Numbered from the stretch's first letter, positions 47,998 through 57,620 are shown. The stretch is 64,000 nt of DNA from Bog-473 sp963751335 (GCA_963751335.1 CAVVUB010000008.1:620001-684000); one strand, 5' to 3'. The notes: a model not told the origin generated them from the sequence alone. Translations and numbers: made by a program.

Positions 47998-50202
47998 GTG
48001 CCCGAGGACCCGCTGTTCGATTTTGCCGTTCCCGACGATCTGCTGCGGGAGGCCGTGTCCCAGGTGGGCGATCCCGAGGTGGTGGCCGACCTTGCCGTGA
48101 TGCCCGGAACGGGCGAGGGCAAGCCCCCTCCGCTGATCGGCATTCTGCACGGGTACGGCACTGCACCCCTGGTGTTGCTGACTGCCGCCGCGCTGGTCCC
48201 GGGCACCTTCGGCAACGGCATCAGCCTCATCGGGAGGAACCTCGAGACCTCGTTCCACATGTCCAACGCGTCGCTGGGCGCGGTCGCCTTTATCGCACAG
48301 GTCTCGCAGCTTCTGTGGGCGGTACCACTGGCCCTCTGGGCTGATCGCGGCAGCCGCAAGCTGGTGGCCGGCGTCGCGCTCCTCGTCTTCGCCGGCTTCG
48401 GCAGCCTCATGGCGATCTCCCCGAACGTCTGGTGGTTCGCGTTCCTCTATCTCGCCGCCTCGGTGGGTACCGGGGTGAACAACACGGTGCACAACTCCTA
48501 CCTGTCCGATGCCTATCCCACCGAGTCGCGTGGCCGCATCTTCAGCTGGCACAACCTCTCTGACCCACTGTCGCAGACGGTCGGCATCCTGTTGTTCGGA
48601 TACGTCGTTACCGTGGCCCACAACTGGCGCTTCGGATTGCTCGTCGCGCTCGCCGGCATTCCGCTCGGCCTGGCCCTGTTCACGCTGCACGAGCCCGAGA
48701 AGGGGGCCAACGAAAGCAGCCACATCCTCAAGGCGTCAGGTATGGACCTGCACACCCAGCAAGAGGGGGCGCCTCGGGTCCTGCTCGGTTCGGCCGTCAC
48801 CCGGCTGCTGCGGATCCGTTCGCTGTATTTCGAGTTGGTGGCCGTGGCCATCCTCGGGTTCGCCGGGACGGGTGCGCCGCTCTTCGGCAATCTCTTCTTC
48901 ATTGACAAGTTTCACCTGGACACGGCCAGCCGCAGCGAGGTCTACGCCATCATCGGCCTGGCCGCCTTCCTCGGGCTTCCCCTGGCCTACGTCTTCGGAG
49001 ACCGCTATTTCCGCCGGGCTCCGCAACGGCCGCTGGTTATCGCGGGCATCTGCATCACGGCCTACGGGGGCTTGTTCGTCCTCTCGCTCTATGTGTCCCA
49101 GCTCTGGTTGTGCGTCACACTTCAATTCCTGGCCAGTGCAGCTGTCTCTCCGCTTGCCATCTGCATCTTCCTGACCCTGGCCGCCACGGCGCCGCCCGAG
49201 ATGCGAACCATCTGCTTCGCCATGTTCGGCGTGTACTCCCTTGTTTTCGGCGGGTTCACCGGGTCGGTCATTCTCGGCGCTGTGTCCGACGCCATCGGTG
49301 GCCTGCACGGGATCGTCGTGGCTCTGACCCTGATCGGCCCGGTCTGCGCCGTCGGCGGGTTCCTGCTCGTCGTGGGGTCGCGGAGCGTGCGCCGGGACAT
49401 CACCCTGGTGATCGAGGACGTGATCGAGCGCTACACCGAGGGCAAGCGCCGGCAGGAAGGTGGTGCCATCCCCGCCCTCCAGGTGCACAACCTCGACTTC
49501 TTCTACGGCACCAATCAGGTCCTCTTCGACGTCAACGTCGAGGTGGCCCAGGGCGAGATGGTGGCCCTGCTCGGTACGAACGGGGCGGGCAAGTCCACCC
49601 TCCTCCGGGCCGTGTCGGGACTGGAACATCCCCATCGGGGCGTGATCCGCCTCTTCGGCATGAACTCGACCTACCTGGAGCCAGAGCAGATCATCGACGA
49701 AGGGGTGGCGCTCCTGGTGGGTGGGAAGATGACCTTCCCGGGTTTGACCGTGCGCGACAACCTGCGCATCGGGGGGCACATCCTGCGGCGTGACCGGACC
49801 CGCATTGCCAAGGCCTACGGGGATGCGCTGGACACCTTTCCCGAGCTGCAGGCCCGCCTGGACCAGCCGGCGGGCACCCTCTCGGGCGGGGAGCAGCAGA
49901 TGCTGGCGCTCTCACGGGTGATGATGACCGGACCGCGACTGCTCATGATCGACGAACTGGCACTCGGTCTCGCCCCGATGACGGTGGAGCGGCTCATGGC
50001 GATGGTGCGGCGGATCAACGATGCAGGCACCACGGTGATCCTGGTCGAGCAGAGCCTCAACCGGGCCCTGAGTCTGGCGGACCGCTGCTTCTTCATGGAG
50101 CGCGGTGAGATCCGCTTCGATGGTCCCACCGCCGATCTGATGGCCCGCGGCGACCTGCTGCGCCCGGTCTTCCTGGGCGCCGCGTCCTCGGGGCTGAGCT
50201 AG
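47998..50202 (+). CDS. MFS-type membrane domain fused to a LivF-type ABC ATPase
   Basis: A 734-residue two-part protein in one unbroken frame. Residues about 50-460 form an MFS-like 12-span domain (LLWAVPLALWADRGSRKLVAG is the MFS A-motif, then NSYLSDAYPTESRGRIFS). Residues about 490-730 are an ABC ATPase of the LivF class, with Walker A LLGTNGAGKSTLLR, LLVGGKMTFPGLTVRDNL, signature LSGGEQQMLALSRVM, Walker B LLMIDELALGLAP and VILVEQSLN. LivF normally pairs with LivG beneath a LivHM channel, and LivHM and LivG follow immediately. The fused MFS part is an unusual addition of unknown role. GTG 47998 start. Confidence 0.9.
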   Translation: MPEDPLFDFAVPDDLLREAVSQVGDPEVVADLAVMPGTGEGKPPPLIGILHGYGTAPLVLLTAAALVPGTFGNGISLIGRNLETSFHMSNASLGAVAFIAQVSQLLWAVPLALWADRGSRKLVAGVALLVFAGFGSLMAISPNVWWFAFLYLAASVGTGVNNTVHNSYLSDAYPTESRGRIFSWHNLSDPLSQTVGILLFGYVVTVAHNWRFGLLVALAGIPLGLALFTLHEPEKGANESSHILKASGMDLHTQQEGAPRVLLGSAVTRLLRIRSLYFELVAVAILGFAGTGAPLFGNLFFIDKFHLDTASRSEVYAIIGLAAFLGLPLAYVFGDRYFRRAPQRPLVIAGICITAYGGLFVLSLYVSQLWLCVTLQFLASAAVSPLAICIFLTLAATAPPEMRTICFAMFGVYSLVFGGFTGSVILGAVSDAIGGLHGIVVALTLIGPVCAVGGFLLVVGSRSVRRDITLVIEDVIERYTEGKRRQEGGAIPALQVHNLDFFYGTNQVLFDVNVEVAQGEMVALLGTNGAGKSTLLRAVSGLEHPHRGVIRLFGMNSTYLEPEQIIDEGVALLVGGKMTFPGLTVRDNLRIGGHILRRDRTRIAKAYGDALDTFPELQARLDQPAGTLSGGEQQMLALSRVMMTGPRLLMIDELALGLAPMTVERLMAMVRRINDAGTTVILVEQSLNRALSLADRCFFMERGEIRFDGPTADLMARGDLLRPVFLGAASSGLS

Positions 50203-50210
50203 GCAGACCG

Positions 50211-52229
50211 ATGCTCGCCCTGTCCGTCCCCGACTTTATTCTCGTCCAAGGCCTCTTCCTCGGCCTCGGGTACGGGCTGCTGGCCCTCGGGTTGGTCCTG
50301 GTCTACCGCACCAACCGGGTGCTCAACTTCGCCCAGGGCCAGATCGGCGTCATCGCCGCCGTGTTCCTGGTCAAGCTCACCGCGGACTTCAAGTTCAACT
50401 ACTGGTTCGCCCTCGTTCTCTCGGTCGGGCTGGCTGCCTCCGTCGGTGCCATCGCCGAGCTCGTGCTGCGGCGCTTGTTCAACCGCCCCCGCGTGCTCGT
50501 GATGGTGGCCACCATCGGCTTGAGCTACGTGCTGTTGGCTCTGACCACCCTCCCGTTCATCGCGCCGCACAATCTGTCCCAGCCCGCTCCGGTTCCTTTC
50601 GATCTCTCCTTCTCGCTCGGGCCCTTCATCATCACCTCGACCGAGGTGCTCACCCTCATCGTGGCTCCGCTGGTGACCGTCGCCCTCGTGCTGGCTGTCC
50701 GCTTCACGTCCTGGGGTCTGGCCATGCGGGCCATGTCGGAGAACGCCGACTCGGCCCGCCTCTCGGGGGTCTGGATCCGCCGCACCTCGACCATGACCTG
50801 GACGGTGGCGGGAGCGCTCTCCGCGTTCACCGCCATTCTCAACGCGCCGAATCAAACCAGTGCGCTCACCCAGGCGCTCTCACCGGACCTTCTGCTCTTC
50901 GCGCTGACCGCCGCGCTCATCGGCGCCATGGTGAACCTCACCGTGGCCTTCATCGCGGGAGTCGGCATGGGTGTTTTCCTCGAAGTCCTGGCGTGGAACA
51001 TCCCCTCTCCGGCCAAGCAGCAGCTCGTGATCTTCATTGTGGTCATGGTGGTCCTCCTGGTACGGGTCGGTGCGCTGCGCAAGGGTGTGCGGACGGGCGA
51101 CCGGAGTACCTGGGGACACGGGGCCGTGACCACACTGCGTTCCGGCGCCGATCAACTGCGTCGGCGGGTTTCACTCTCGGGCATCTGGTTGTGCGTGGTG
51201 GTCGCCGCACTCATGCCCCTCGTGCTCTCGGTCGGCAACGACGTCCTCTTCAGTCAGATCTGCATCTACGCCGTCATCGCGCTGTCGCTCACCTTGTTGA
51301 CCGGCTGGGCCGGCCAGGTGTCCCTCGGGCAATTCGGGCTGGTGGCCGTGGGGGTCCTCGTAGCCGTACACCTCGGGAGCTCCCTGCCCCTCATCGTCGT
51401 CATGCTCTATGGCGGCGTGGTGACGGCCGTGGTCGCCATCCTCGTCGGGCTGCCCGCCTTGCGCATGCCGGGCCTCTTCCTCGCCGTGACCACGCTGGCC
51501 TTCGCCATCTTCATGCAGAACGCGGTGATGGCGACGCCGTGCATCACCGTGCCCGGGATCAACAAGACGCTCTGTACCGGACTGCCCAACCCCGCCTACA
51601 CCTTTATCAACCGGCCCAACCTGTTCGGCCTCAGCCTGTCGTCCCAGCGCTCTTTCGCCTGGTTCTCCCTGGCGGTGCTGCTGGTGTCGATCTTCATCGT
51701 GCGTACCTGGCGCGACCGAGGTGTGGCCCGGAGGTTCGTCGCCGTCCGGGACAACGAGGTGACCGCAGCGGCCATGGGGATCCCGATCCTTCGCACCAAG
51801 CTGCTGGCGTTCGCGCTCTCCGGGTTCATGGCCGGCTACGCGGGGGTGTGCTTCGCCTTCGCCACCCAGTCCTTGAACAACACCGATATCACCTTCGACC
51901 CGACCACTTCGTTCGTGATCATCTCCATGATCGTGATCGGCGGCCTGGGATCGATCCCCGGTGCCATCCTCGGCGCGCTCTACCTGGAGGGCCTGCCGGC
52001 CATCTTCGGCTCGAACCAGACCATTCAGTTCATCACCAGCGGGCTCGGTCTCCTCGCCTTCATCCTCTACCTGCCCGGCGGCCTCGCCGAGGTGTTGCAC
52101 CGCACCGGCGACCTGGTGACCGATGCCCTGCGAAACGTGAAGGGGCGGTATTTCTCGGGACCCGACGACCCCAAGCCGACGGAGCCCGCCCTCGCCCCGG
52201 CCCTGGTTGGCGGGGGGGCCGACCCGTGA
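50211..52229 (+). CDS. LivH-LivM fused ABC permease (branched-chain amino acid transporter family)
   Basis: A 672-residue membrane protein. The LivH-like half (residues 1-290: GLGYGLLALGLVLVYRTNRV, LNFAQGQIGVIAAVFLV, GVWIRRTSTMTWTVAGALSA) is followed by the LivM-like half (about 325-620: ALSLTLLTGWAGQVSLGQFG, FVAVRDNEVTAAAMGIPILR, IGGLGSIPGAILGALYLEG). In most operons these are two genes; here one polypeptide forms the whole channel. ATG 50211 lies 9 bases after the MFS-LivF gene, and the stop overlaps livG. Homologues import amino acids, amides, urea or aromatic acids. Confidence 0.92.
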   Translation: MLALSVPDFILVQGLFLGLGYGLLALGLVLVYRTNRVLNFAQGQIGVIAAVFLVKLTADFKFNYWFALVLSVGLAASVGAIAELVLRRLFNRPRVLVMVATIGLSYVLLALTTLPFIAPHNLSQPAPVPFDLSFSLGPFIITSTEVLTLIVAPLVTVALVLAVRFTSWGLAMRAMSENADSARLSGVWIRRTSTMTWTVAGALSAFTAILNAPNQTSALTQALSPDLLLFALTAALIGAMVNLTVAFIAGVGMGVFLEVLAWNIPSPAKQQLVIFIVVMVVLLVRVGALRKGVRTGDRSTWGHGAVTTLRSGADQLRRRVSLSGIWLCVVVAALMPLVLSVGNDVLFSQICIYAVIALSLTLLTGWAGQVSLGQFGLVAVGVLVAVHLGSSLPLIVVMLYGGVVTAVVAILVGLPALRMPGLFLAVTTLAFAIFMQNAVMATPCITVPGINKTLCTGLPNPAYTFINRPNLFGLSLSSQRSFAWFSLAVLLVSIFIVRTWRDRGVARRFVAVRDNEVTAAAMGIPILRTKLLAFALSGFMAGYAGVCFAFATQSLNNTDITFDPTTSFVIISMIVIGGLGSIPGAILGALYLEGLPAIFGSNQTIQFITSGLGLLAFILYLPGGLAEVLHRTGDLVTDALRNVKGRYFSGPDDPKPTEPALAPALVGGGADP

Positions 52230-53083
52230 CGGCTGCCACGACGCGCCACCCGGCCGAGCTGTCGGTGGACGGGCTGACGGTGCACTTCGGCGGCGTCCAC
52301 GCCCTCAACGGCGTGACCTTCAACGCCGCGCCGGGCGAGATCGTCGGGCTGATCGGGGCGAACGGCTCGGGGAAGACGACGACGCTCGACGTCGTCTCGG
52401 GCCTCGTGGCGCCCCAGGCCGGCACGGTGCGGCTCGACGGTATCGACCTGGCCGAGTACCTGCCCGAAGAGCGGCTCGGGGTCGGGATGGTGCGCTCCTT
52501 CCAGGATTGCCGGCTGTTCCCCGAGCTCACCGTCCTCGACGTGCTCCTCCTCAGCGAGGACGCCCGATCCGAGGTGGCCGTGTTCTCGACCACGCTGCGG
52601 CTGCCCTGGGCGCGCCGGGCCGAGCGACGCAAGCAGGAGGCGGTCGATCAGGTCATCGCCGCCTTCGGGCTGGAGCGGTTCCGGCACCACCGGACGGCCG
52701 AACTCTCGACGGGCACCAGACGAGTCGTGGACCTGGCCTCGATCGTGCTGGCCCGGCCGCGTCTGCTGCTCCTCGACGAACCCACCGCCGGGATCGCCCA
52801 GCGCGAGGCGGAGGCGTTCGTCCCGCTCCTGCGTCGACTGCACCAGGTCGCCGACACCACCATCGTGCTGGTGGAACACGACGTGCCTCTTGTTTTCGAG
52901 CTGTGTTCCACGGTGGTGGTCATGGAGTTGGGACGTGTGGTGGCCGCCGGGCGGCCCGAGGAGGTCCGCGCAGATCCGAAGGCTCTTGCCGCCTACCTTG
53001 GTGCCAGCGACGAGGCCCTCATGGCCTCAGGTCCGGTCGAAGGGCGCGGCCGGAGTGCGGCCGACAGCAACGGAGGAGGGTGA
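52226..53083 (+). CDS. LivG-type ABC transporter ATPase
   Basis: A 285-residue ATPase. Walker A is GLIGANGSGKTTTLD, the Q-loop region VRSFQDCRLFPELTVLD, the signature LSTGTRRVVDLASI, and Walker B LLLLDEPTAGIAQ, followed by VLVEHDVPLVFELC. The signature is LSTGT instead of LSGGQ but keeps the serine. GTG 52226 overlaps the LivHM stop. It should pair with the LivF domain fused to the MFS part. Confidence 0.93.
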   Translation: MTAATTRHPAELSVDGLTVHFGGVHALNGVTFNAAPGEIVGLIGANGSGKTTTLDVVSGLVAPQAGTVRLDGIDLAEYLPEERLGVGMVRSFQDCRLFPELTVLDVLLLSEDARSEVAVFSTTLRLPWARRAERRKQEAVDQVIAAFGLERFRHHRTAELSTGTRRVVDLASIVLARPRLLLLDEPTAGIAQREAEAFVPLLRRLHQVADTTIVLVEHDVPLVFELCSTVVVMELGRVVAAGRPEEVRADPKALAAYLGASDEALMASGPVEGRGRSAADSNGGG

Positions 53084-53085
53084 CG

Positions 53086-54655
53086 ATGGAGGGGACGTTG
53101 GAGGTGGCGACGCACCGGGGGAGGTTGCATCCCGTGGCCGCGCTGGGGCGATCCTGGCGCCGGCTGCGCCGGCGACCGCGCGCCATGCAGGTCCGTACGG
53201 CGCTCATCGTGGTGGCCATCGTGGTGGCCTTGATCGCCTGGCTGATGCTGGCCCCCTCGGGCACGCCCGGTGGGGGCGGTACCGCGGGAGCCGCGGAGGT
53301 GGCGACACAGGCCAGCTCCGCCCAGTCGAGTGCGGCGCCGACGCCGGTGACCAAGGCGAGCACTGAGCACGCGCGGGGTGACCGCGACCTCGATCAACGT
53401 CGTCTTCCCGGTCGTCGCCGTCAACAGCCTGGCCGGCAAGGAAGGTTTCCACGCGGACAAGGAGTTCAACGAGCAGATCACAGTTATCCACCTCTATGTC
53501 GATCAGATCAACAAGGCGGGCGGCATCAACGGCCGCAAGATCAACCCCATCATCGCGCAATTCGATCCCACCAACGCCGCCAATATGCAATCGCTCTGCT
53601 CGCAGTGGACCCAGGGCAACCCGCCCGTCTTCGCCGTGGTCGACGGCATCGGCACCTGGGAAGGGACGAACCAGCTGTGCGTGACCCAGCAGGGCCACAC
53701 GCCAATGATCAGCGCGTGGTCGACGGTCACCGATTGGACGAACCTCGGTTCGCCCTATCTGTGGTGGACCGGGCCCGACATGGCGCCCGTGCTCGACGCG
53801 ACCGTGCAGTGGGGTCTGAGTTCGGGTCGACTCGGGCACGGCAAGAAAGTCGGAGTCGTTGTCTCCGACCAAGCCGCCGACCAGGAAGCACTCGACCAGT
53901 ACCTGATGCCGGACCTGAAGAAGGCGGGCATTACGCCGTTGGTCGAGACGGTCGCGGCCAACCCGGACGAGACGTCGACCACCGGCTCGGAGGCCCAGTT
54001 GGCCGTCGAACGCTTCAAAGCAGGCGGCGTGCAGTCGGTCATTCCGCTGGTGCCCGAAAACGCGTTCTTTCCTTACATCGGGGCGGAGTCGTCGCAGGAG
54101 TACTACCCGCAGCTCCTGCTGAGCGACTACCAGTCCACGATCGACATCGCGCTCGGCCTCATCCCGGTGCCCTACCTGAAGGCGCTGAACGGTCAGGAGG
54201 GTGTCACCACCGAGACGCTCGGCGGGATCGACGACGACCGGCCCCAGAGCCAGGGTGGCTATGACCCCGGCGTACGGTCCTGCTACACGACCTGGCACGC
54301 GTATCACCCCAAGCCCATCCCGGGCACGCTCTACCACTACATCGAGGAGCAGGGTCCGATCCAGGGCTGGTGCGGAGCCATCCGGCTCTTCGCCACCGCG
54401 GCCAAGGACGCCGGTCCGGATCTGAACCGGCGCACCTTCGTCGAAGCCATGTCGAAGATCACCAACTATCCCGGGACGCTCTCACCGGTGTGGAGCTTCG
54501 GGCCGACCAAGTTCTACGGGCCCACCCAGTACCAGGTGGTCGAGGTGCACAACAACGTTCCGCAGTCGAAGCTCTGCAAGATGCCGAAGAGCGGCAAGCC
54601 CCAAGGCACCTGCTGGGTGACCATGCAGCCCTTCAAACCGCTCCCCACCGGTTGA
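53086..54655 (+). CDS. Liv-type periplasmic-binding-like substrate-binding protein (one frame break)
   Basis: 522 residues after correction. The N-terminus is basic with one span (ALIVVAIVVALIAWLMLAP) and no lipobox cysteine, so the domain is probably tethered by a membrane anchor. The binding domain (SINVVFPVVAVNSLAG, YVDQINKAGGINGRKINPI, WWTGPDMAPVLDATVQWGL, KKVGVVVSDQAADQEALDQY) belongs to the type I periplasmic-binding fold of the Liv system. The break near 53373 (GAGCAC|G|CGCG) reads STEHRGVTATSINVV after removing one base. ATG 53086 follows GGAGGAGGG. It is the last gene of the transporter operon; the ligand is unknown. Confidence 0.9.
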
Positions 54656-54690
54656 CCGGCGGCGTGCCCGGGAACGGGCGCGCGAGTCTC

Positions 54691-55524
54691 TCAGCCGAGC
54701 GGGCCCGGGCTGGGCGACCGTCCCTCGAGGATGTCCTCGTGCCGCAGGGCGAGGGCGGGCTTCACCTCAGGGTGGGTGAGGATGTAGAACGTGCCGTCGC
54801 GCAGCGCGTCGAACACTCGGTCGGCGACCGTCTGCGGGTCGATCCCGGCGTCCACCATGGCCTGGATGAACGAGATCCGCTCGGCCGCCGTCGCCGGGTC
54901 GCGCTCGGGCGCCCAGGCTGGCCGGTTGCGATCGGACCGGGCGATGCCCGTCTGCACGAAGCCCGGGCACAGCACCGAGACACCGATCGGCGCGCCTGCG
55001 GCGCGCAGGTCCTTGTACAGGCTCTCGGAAATGGCGACCACCGCGTGTTTTGTCGCGGTGTACGGCCCGAGCCCGGGGGTCGAGCTCAACCCGGCGATCG
55101 AGGCCGTGTTGACCACGTGGCCCTCGCCCTGTTCGAGGAGCAGGGGCACGAACGCGTTGATGCCGTGGACGACGCCCCAGAGATTGACGCCGAGGATCCA
55201 ACGCCACTCCTCTTCGGTGATCTCCCAGATCGGGCCGCCGAGGCCCACCCCGGCGTTGTTGTGCACCAGGTGGGCGCCACCGAAGTGCTGCACGGTTCGG
55301 TCACGAAGGGCGCGGACCGCGCCGGCGTCGGAGACGTCGGTCGCCACGGCCAGGACCTCGGCCCCGTCGGCGGCCAGGGCGGCCGCGGTCTCCTCGAGTG
55401 CGGTCTCCTCGATGTCGGCCAGGACGACCCTCATGCCCTCTGCGGCGGCGCGCCAGGCCACCGCCTTGCCGATGCCGCTCGCCCCACCGGTGATCACGGC
55501 CACCTTGCCGGCCAGATTCTCCAT
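54691..55524 (-). CDS. short-chain dehydrogenase/reductase
   Basis: A full-length 277-residue SDR. TGGASGIGKAVAWRA binds the cofactor, the acidic residue in LADIEETAL suggests NAD preference, NNAGVGLGGP is intact, the catalytic serine is in NTASIAGL, and YTATKHAV supplies Tyr-Lys. The long C-terminal part (SFIQAMVDAGIDPQTVADRV) resembles actinobacterial SDRs of lipid or steroid catabolism. ATG 55524 is used. It converges on the transporter operon. Confidence 0.92.
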   Translation of the reverse strand: MENLAGKVAVITGGASGIGKAVAWRAAAEGMRVVLADIEETALEETAAALAADGAEVLAVATDVSDAGAVRALRDRTVQHFGGAHLVHNNAGVGLGGPIWEITEEEWRWILGVNLWGVVHGINAFVPLLLEQGEGHVVNTASIAGLSSTPGLGPYTATKHAVVAISESLYKDLRAAGAPIGVSVLCPGFVQTGIARSDRNRPAWAPERDPATAAERISFIQAMVDAGIDPQTVADRVFDALRDGTFYILTHPEVKPALALRHEDILEGRSPSPGPLG

Positions 55525-55609
55525 GTGCCCTCCGTCGCTCCGGTCCTCGCGGGCAGTCAAGCACGAACCGATCGGCTCAGGGTCCAGCCGGGACCGCGAG
55601 GCCCGATGC

Positions 55610-55966
55610 TCATGGGTCCTGCAGCAGACCCAGAACGTTGCCGTCAGGGTCGGTGACGGTGGCCACCAGGCGTCCGCCCCCGACGTCGTGGGCCGCTTCG
55701 TTGACCGCGGCGCCTGCTGCCACGACCTCGGCCAATTTCGCTTCGATGTCCGATACCTCCCAGAAGGTCACGGGCGAGGTCATGCCCTGGGGCCCACCGC
55801 CGGGGACAAGCCCTATGTGCTGGCCCCCGGCCTCGTAGCCGACGTAGTACTCCGAGTCGGCGTCAGGGGGACCGCCGAGGAGCGCGCTGTAGACCGCCTT
55901 CGCGGCCTCCAAGTCGGTCACTGGGTGCAGCACCGTCTTGATTCCTTTGGTGGTAGAGCCGGTCAT
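55610..55966 (-). CDS. glyoxalase/VOC-family protein
   Basis: A 118-residue single-module VOC protein (IKTVLHPVTDLEAAKAVYSA, HIGLVPGGG, VTFWEVSDIEA, TVTDPDGNVLGLLQ). The fold binds a metal or a small ligand; metal residues are only partly conserved. ATG 55966. The function is unresolved, either an isomerase/lyase or a binding protein. Confidence 0.88.
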   Translation of the reverse strand: MTGSTTKGIKTVLHPVTDLEAAKAVYSALLGGPPDADSEYYVGYEAGGQHIGLVPGGGPQGMTSPVTFWEVSDIEAKLAEVVAAGAAVNEAAHDVGGGRLVATVTDPDGNVLGLLQDP

Positions 55967-56154
55967 GGTCGCTCCTCATCGTCGTGGGTGACAATCGATC
56001 CGTTGTCGTACCGGGCCCGAGTCAACTTCGGTGCCCGGATGTCGACAAACCGTCGCTCCGGCACTGTACCGGTGGCCCCTCGAGCGCAGCTTCTCTATTT
56101 CTGATCGGTTTGCCGCCACACCAGAACACACCGATCATCGGGCGGCCGGACGGG

Positions 56155-56751
56155 CTAGAGAAACGACAGGCTGCCCGCCTCGAAGAGCACCAAGACCCCG
56201 ATGGCACAGAGCAGGACGGGCACGGCGACCACGCCGACCCGGGCCATGAGGTCGCGGGCTCGCGGGTGGGTACCGCTGCGGAGGGCAATCATGGTGACCG
56301 CAATCTCGCCCACGGCGAACACGAGCACGATGATGCCGATGCGAGCGATACCGCCCGGCCGGAACAGGGGAATGTAGGTGGCCAGGTTGTCGCCGCCGGC
56401 CGCGATGGTCACGAGCAGGGCGGCCGTGAAACCGCTCCCCACAGCCCGGCCGGTCACGGCCGTATCACCCTTCGTGGCGCGCAGACGGAGCAGGCCTCGC
56501 AGCCCGAGGGCCAAGGGAACCAGGCCGAGCAGGCCTACCACCTTGGGGGAGAACTCAATGAGCACTGCCGCGGAGGCGGCGGCGAGCGCCACGACCGCCG
56601 TGAAACCCACGGCCTGCCCGGCGGCGATGCGACGGGCGCGCCGGGGCGGGGAGCCGGCGATGAGCGCCGAGGTCACCAGTGCGTTGTCGATGTTGGTCCC
56701 GACGAAGGCGACGGCGGCGATCCCGGCCTCGGCCGCCAGGCCCGCGCTCAG
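56155..56751 (-). CDS. CadD-like cadmium-resistance/permease family membrane protein (start uncertain)
   Basis: A membrane protein of nearly 200 residues with about six spans. The N-terminal AAVAFVGTNIDNALVTSALI, the AAGGDNLATYIPLF motif and a C-terminal FEAGSLSFL match the CadD-like family, proposed to export cadmium or other ions. No canonical start codon occurs near the expected N-terminus: the frame passes through the 3' end of the TauD-type gene, and I mark the codon overlapping the TauD stop. Translational coupling or a hidden indel would explain this. Confidence 0.72.
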   Translation of the reverse strand: MSAGLAAEAGIAAVAFVGTNIDNALVTSALIAGSPPRRARRIAAGQAVGFTAVVALAAASAAVLIEFSPKVVGLLGLVPLALGLRGLLRLRATKGDTAVTGRAVGSGFTAALLVTIAAGGDNLATYIPLFRPGGIARIGIIVLVFAVGEIAVTMIALRSGTHPRARDLMARVGVVAVPVLLCAIGVLVLFEAGSLSFL

Positions 56752-57620
56752 GAGGGGGGCAGCGGCATGGCCGGCCCGTAGGGCTTGTCGCCACGCAGCG
56801 TCACCCGGTGGGCATAGCGGCCGGCGTCGCCGTAGTCGTCGAGGGCGTAGTGCAAGGTCGCCCGGTTGTCCCAGAACGCGACCGATCCCGCCCGCCAGCG
56901 GAACCGGCAGGTGTACTCCGGTTTGATGCAGTGGTGGTAGAGCATCTCGAGGATCGCGTTGCTCTCGTTGTCCGACATCCCGAAGAGTTGGCGGGTGAAC
57001 TGGCGGTTCACGAAGAGCCCGTTGCGCCCGTTCTCGGGGTGCGTGCGCACGACCGGGTGCAGGGCCGGCAGCAGCTTCTCTTGCCACACGCCGTCCCACT
57101 CGTAGCCACCGCGCTCCGCCACGTCGGCTGCGAACCATGGGTCGTGGTGGATGGCGATCAGCTTGTCGCACATCTCCCGGACCGGCCCGGCCAGCCCGTC
57201 GTAGGCGTCCTGCAGGCTGGCCCACATGGTGTCGCCACCGACCTCGGGCGCCTCGAGCATGTAGAGGATGGAGCCCATGGCCGGGGTCTGCAGGAAGGTG
57301 ACGTCGGTGTGCCACCAACTGGCCCGGTCCACCCGGCCGTCGATGGCCAGCACCTCGGGGCTCTCCTCGATGGAGGGCAGCACGGGGTGTGCCTCGGTCA
57401 CCGTGCCGAACTGGCGGGCGAAGTCGGCCTGCTGATCGGCCGTAAGCGACTGGTCCCGGAAGAAGATGACGTGGTGGGTCGTCCAGGCATCGCGTATGGC
57501 GGCGACCACCTCAGGAGCGAGCGGGGCCGAAATGTCCACGCCGCTGATCTCGGCCCCGATATCGGGGGAGATGGGGTGGACGCCGATACTGGTGGCGAGG
57601 GTCACGGGCCAATTGTGCAC
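56748..57620 (-). CDS. TauD/TfdA-family Fe(II)/2-oxoglutarate dioxygenase
   Basis: A 290-residue dioxygenase. The iron-binding HxD is in SWWHTDVTFLQ, the distal histidine is in YAHRVTLRGD, and the 2-oxoglutarate-binding arginine follows (HRVTLRG). It opens with IGAEISGVDISAPLAPEV, typical of taurine/alpha-ketoglutarate dioxygenases. GTG 57620 sits behind GAGGAGGAG; GTG 57605 is an alternative. The family oxidises taurine, sulfonates, aryloxy acids or others, so the substrate is open. Confidence 0.92.
   Translation of the reverse strand: MHNWPVTLATSIGVHPISPDIGAEISGVDISAPLAPEVVAAIRDAWTTHHVIFFRDQSLTADQQADFARQFGTVTEAHPVLPSIEESPEVLAIDGRVDRASWWHTDVTFLQTPAMGSILYMLEAPEVGGDTMWASLQDAYDGLAGPVREMCDKLIAIHHDPWFAADVAERGGYEWDGVWQEKLLPALHPVVRTHPENGRNGLFVNRQFTRQLFGMSDNESNAILEMLYHHCIKPEYTCRFRWRAGSVAFWDNRATLHYALDDYGDAGRYAHRVTLRGDKPYGPAMPLPPS

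Noticed and set aside
57605..57620. Assigning the TauD-family enzyme to taurine use
   Set aside because: The family has many substrates and no sulfonate transporter genes adjoin it.
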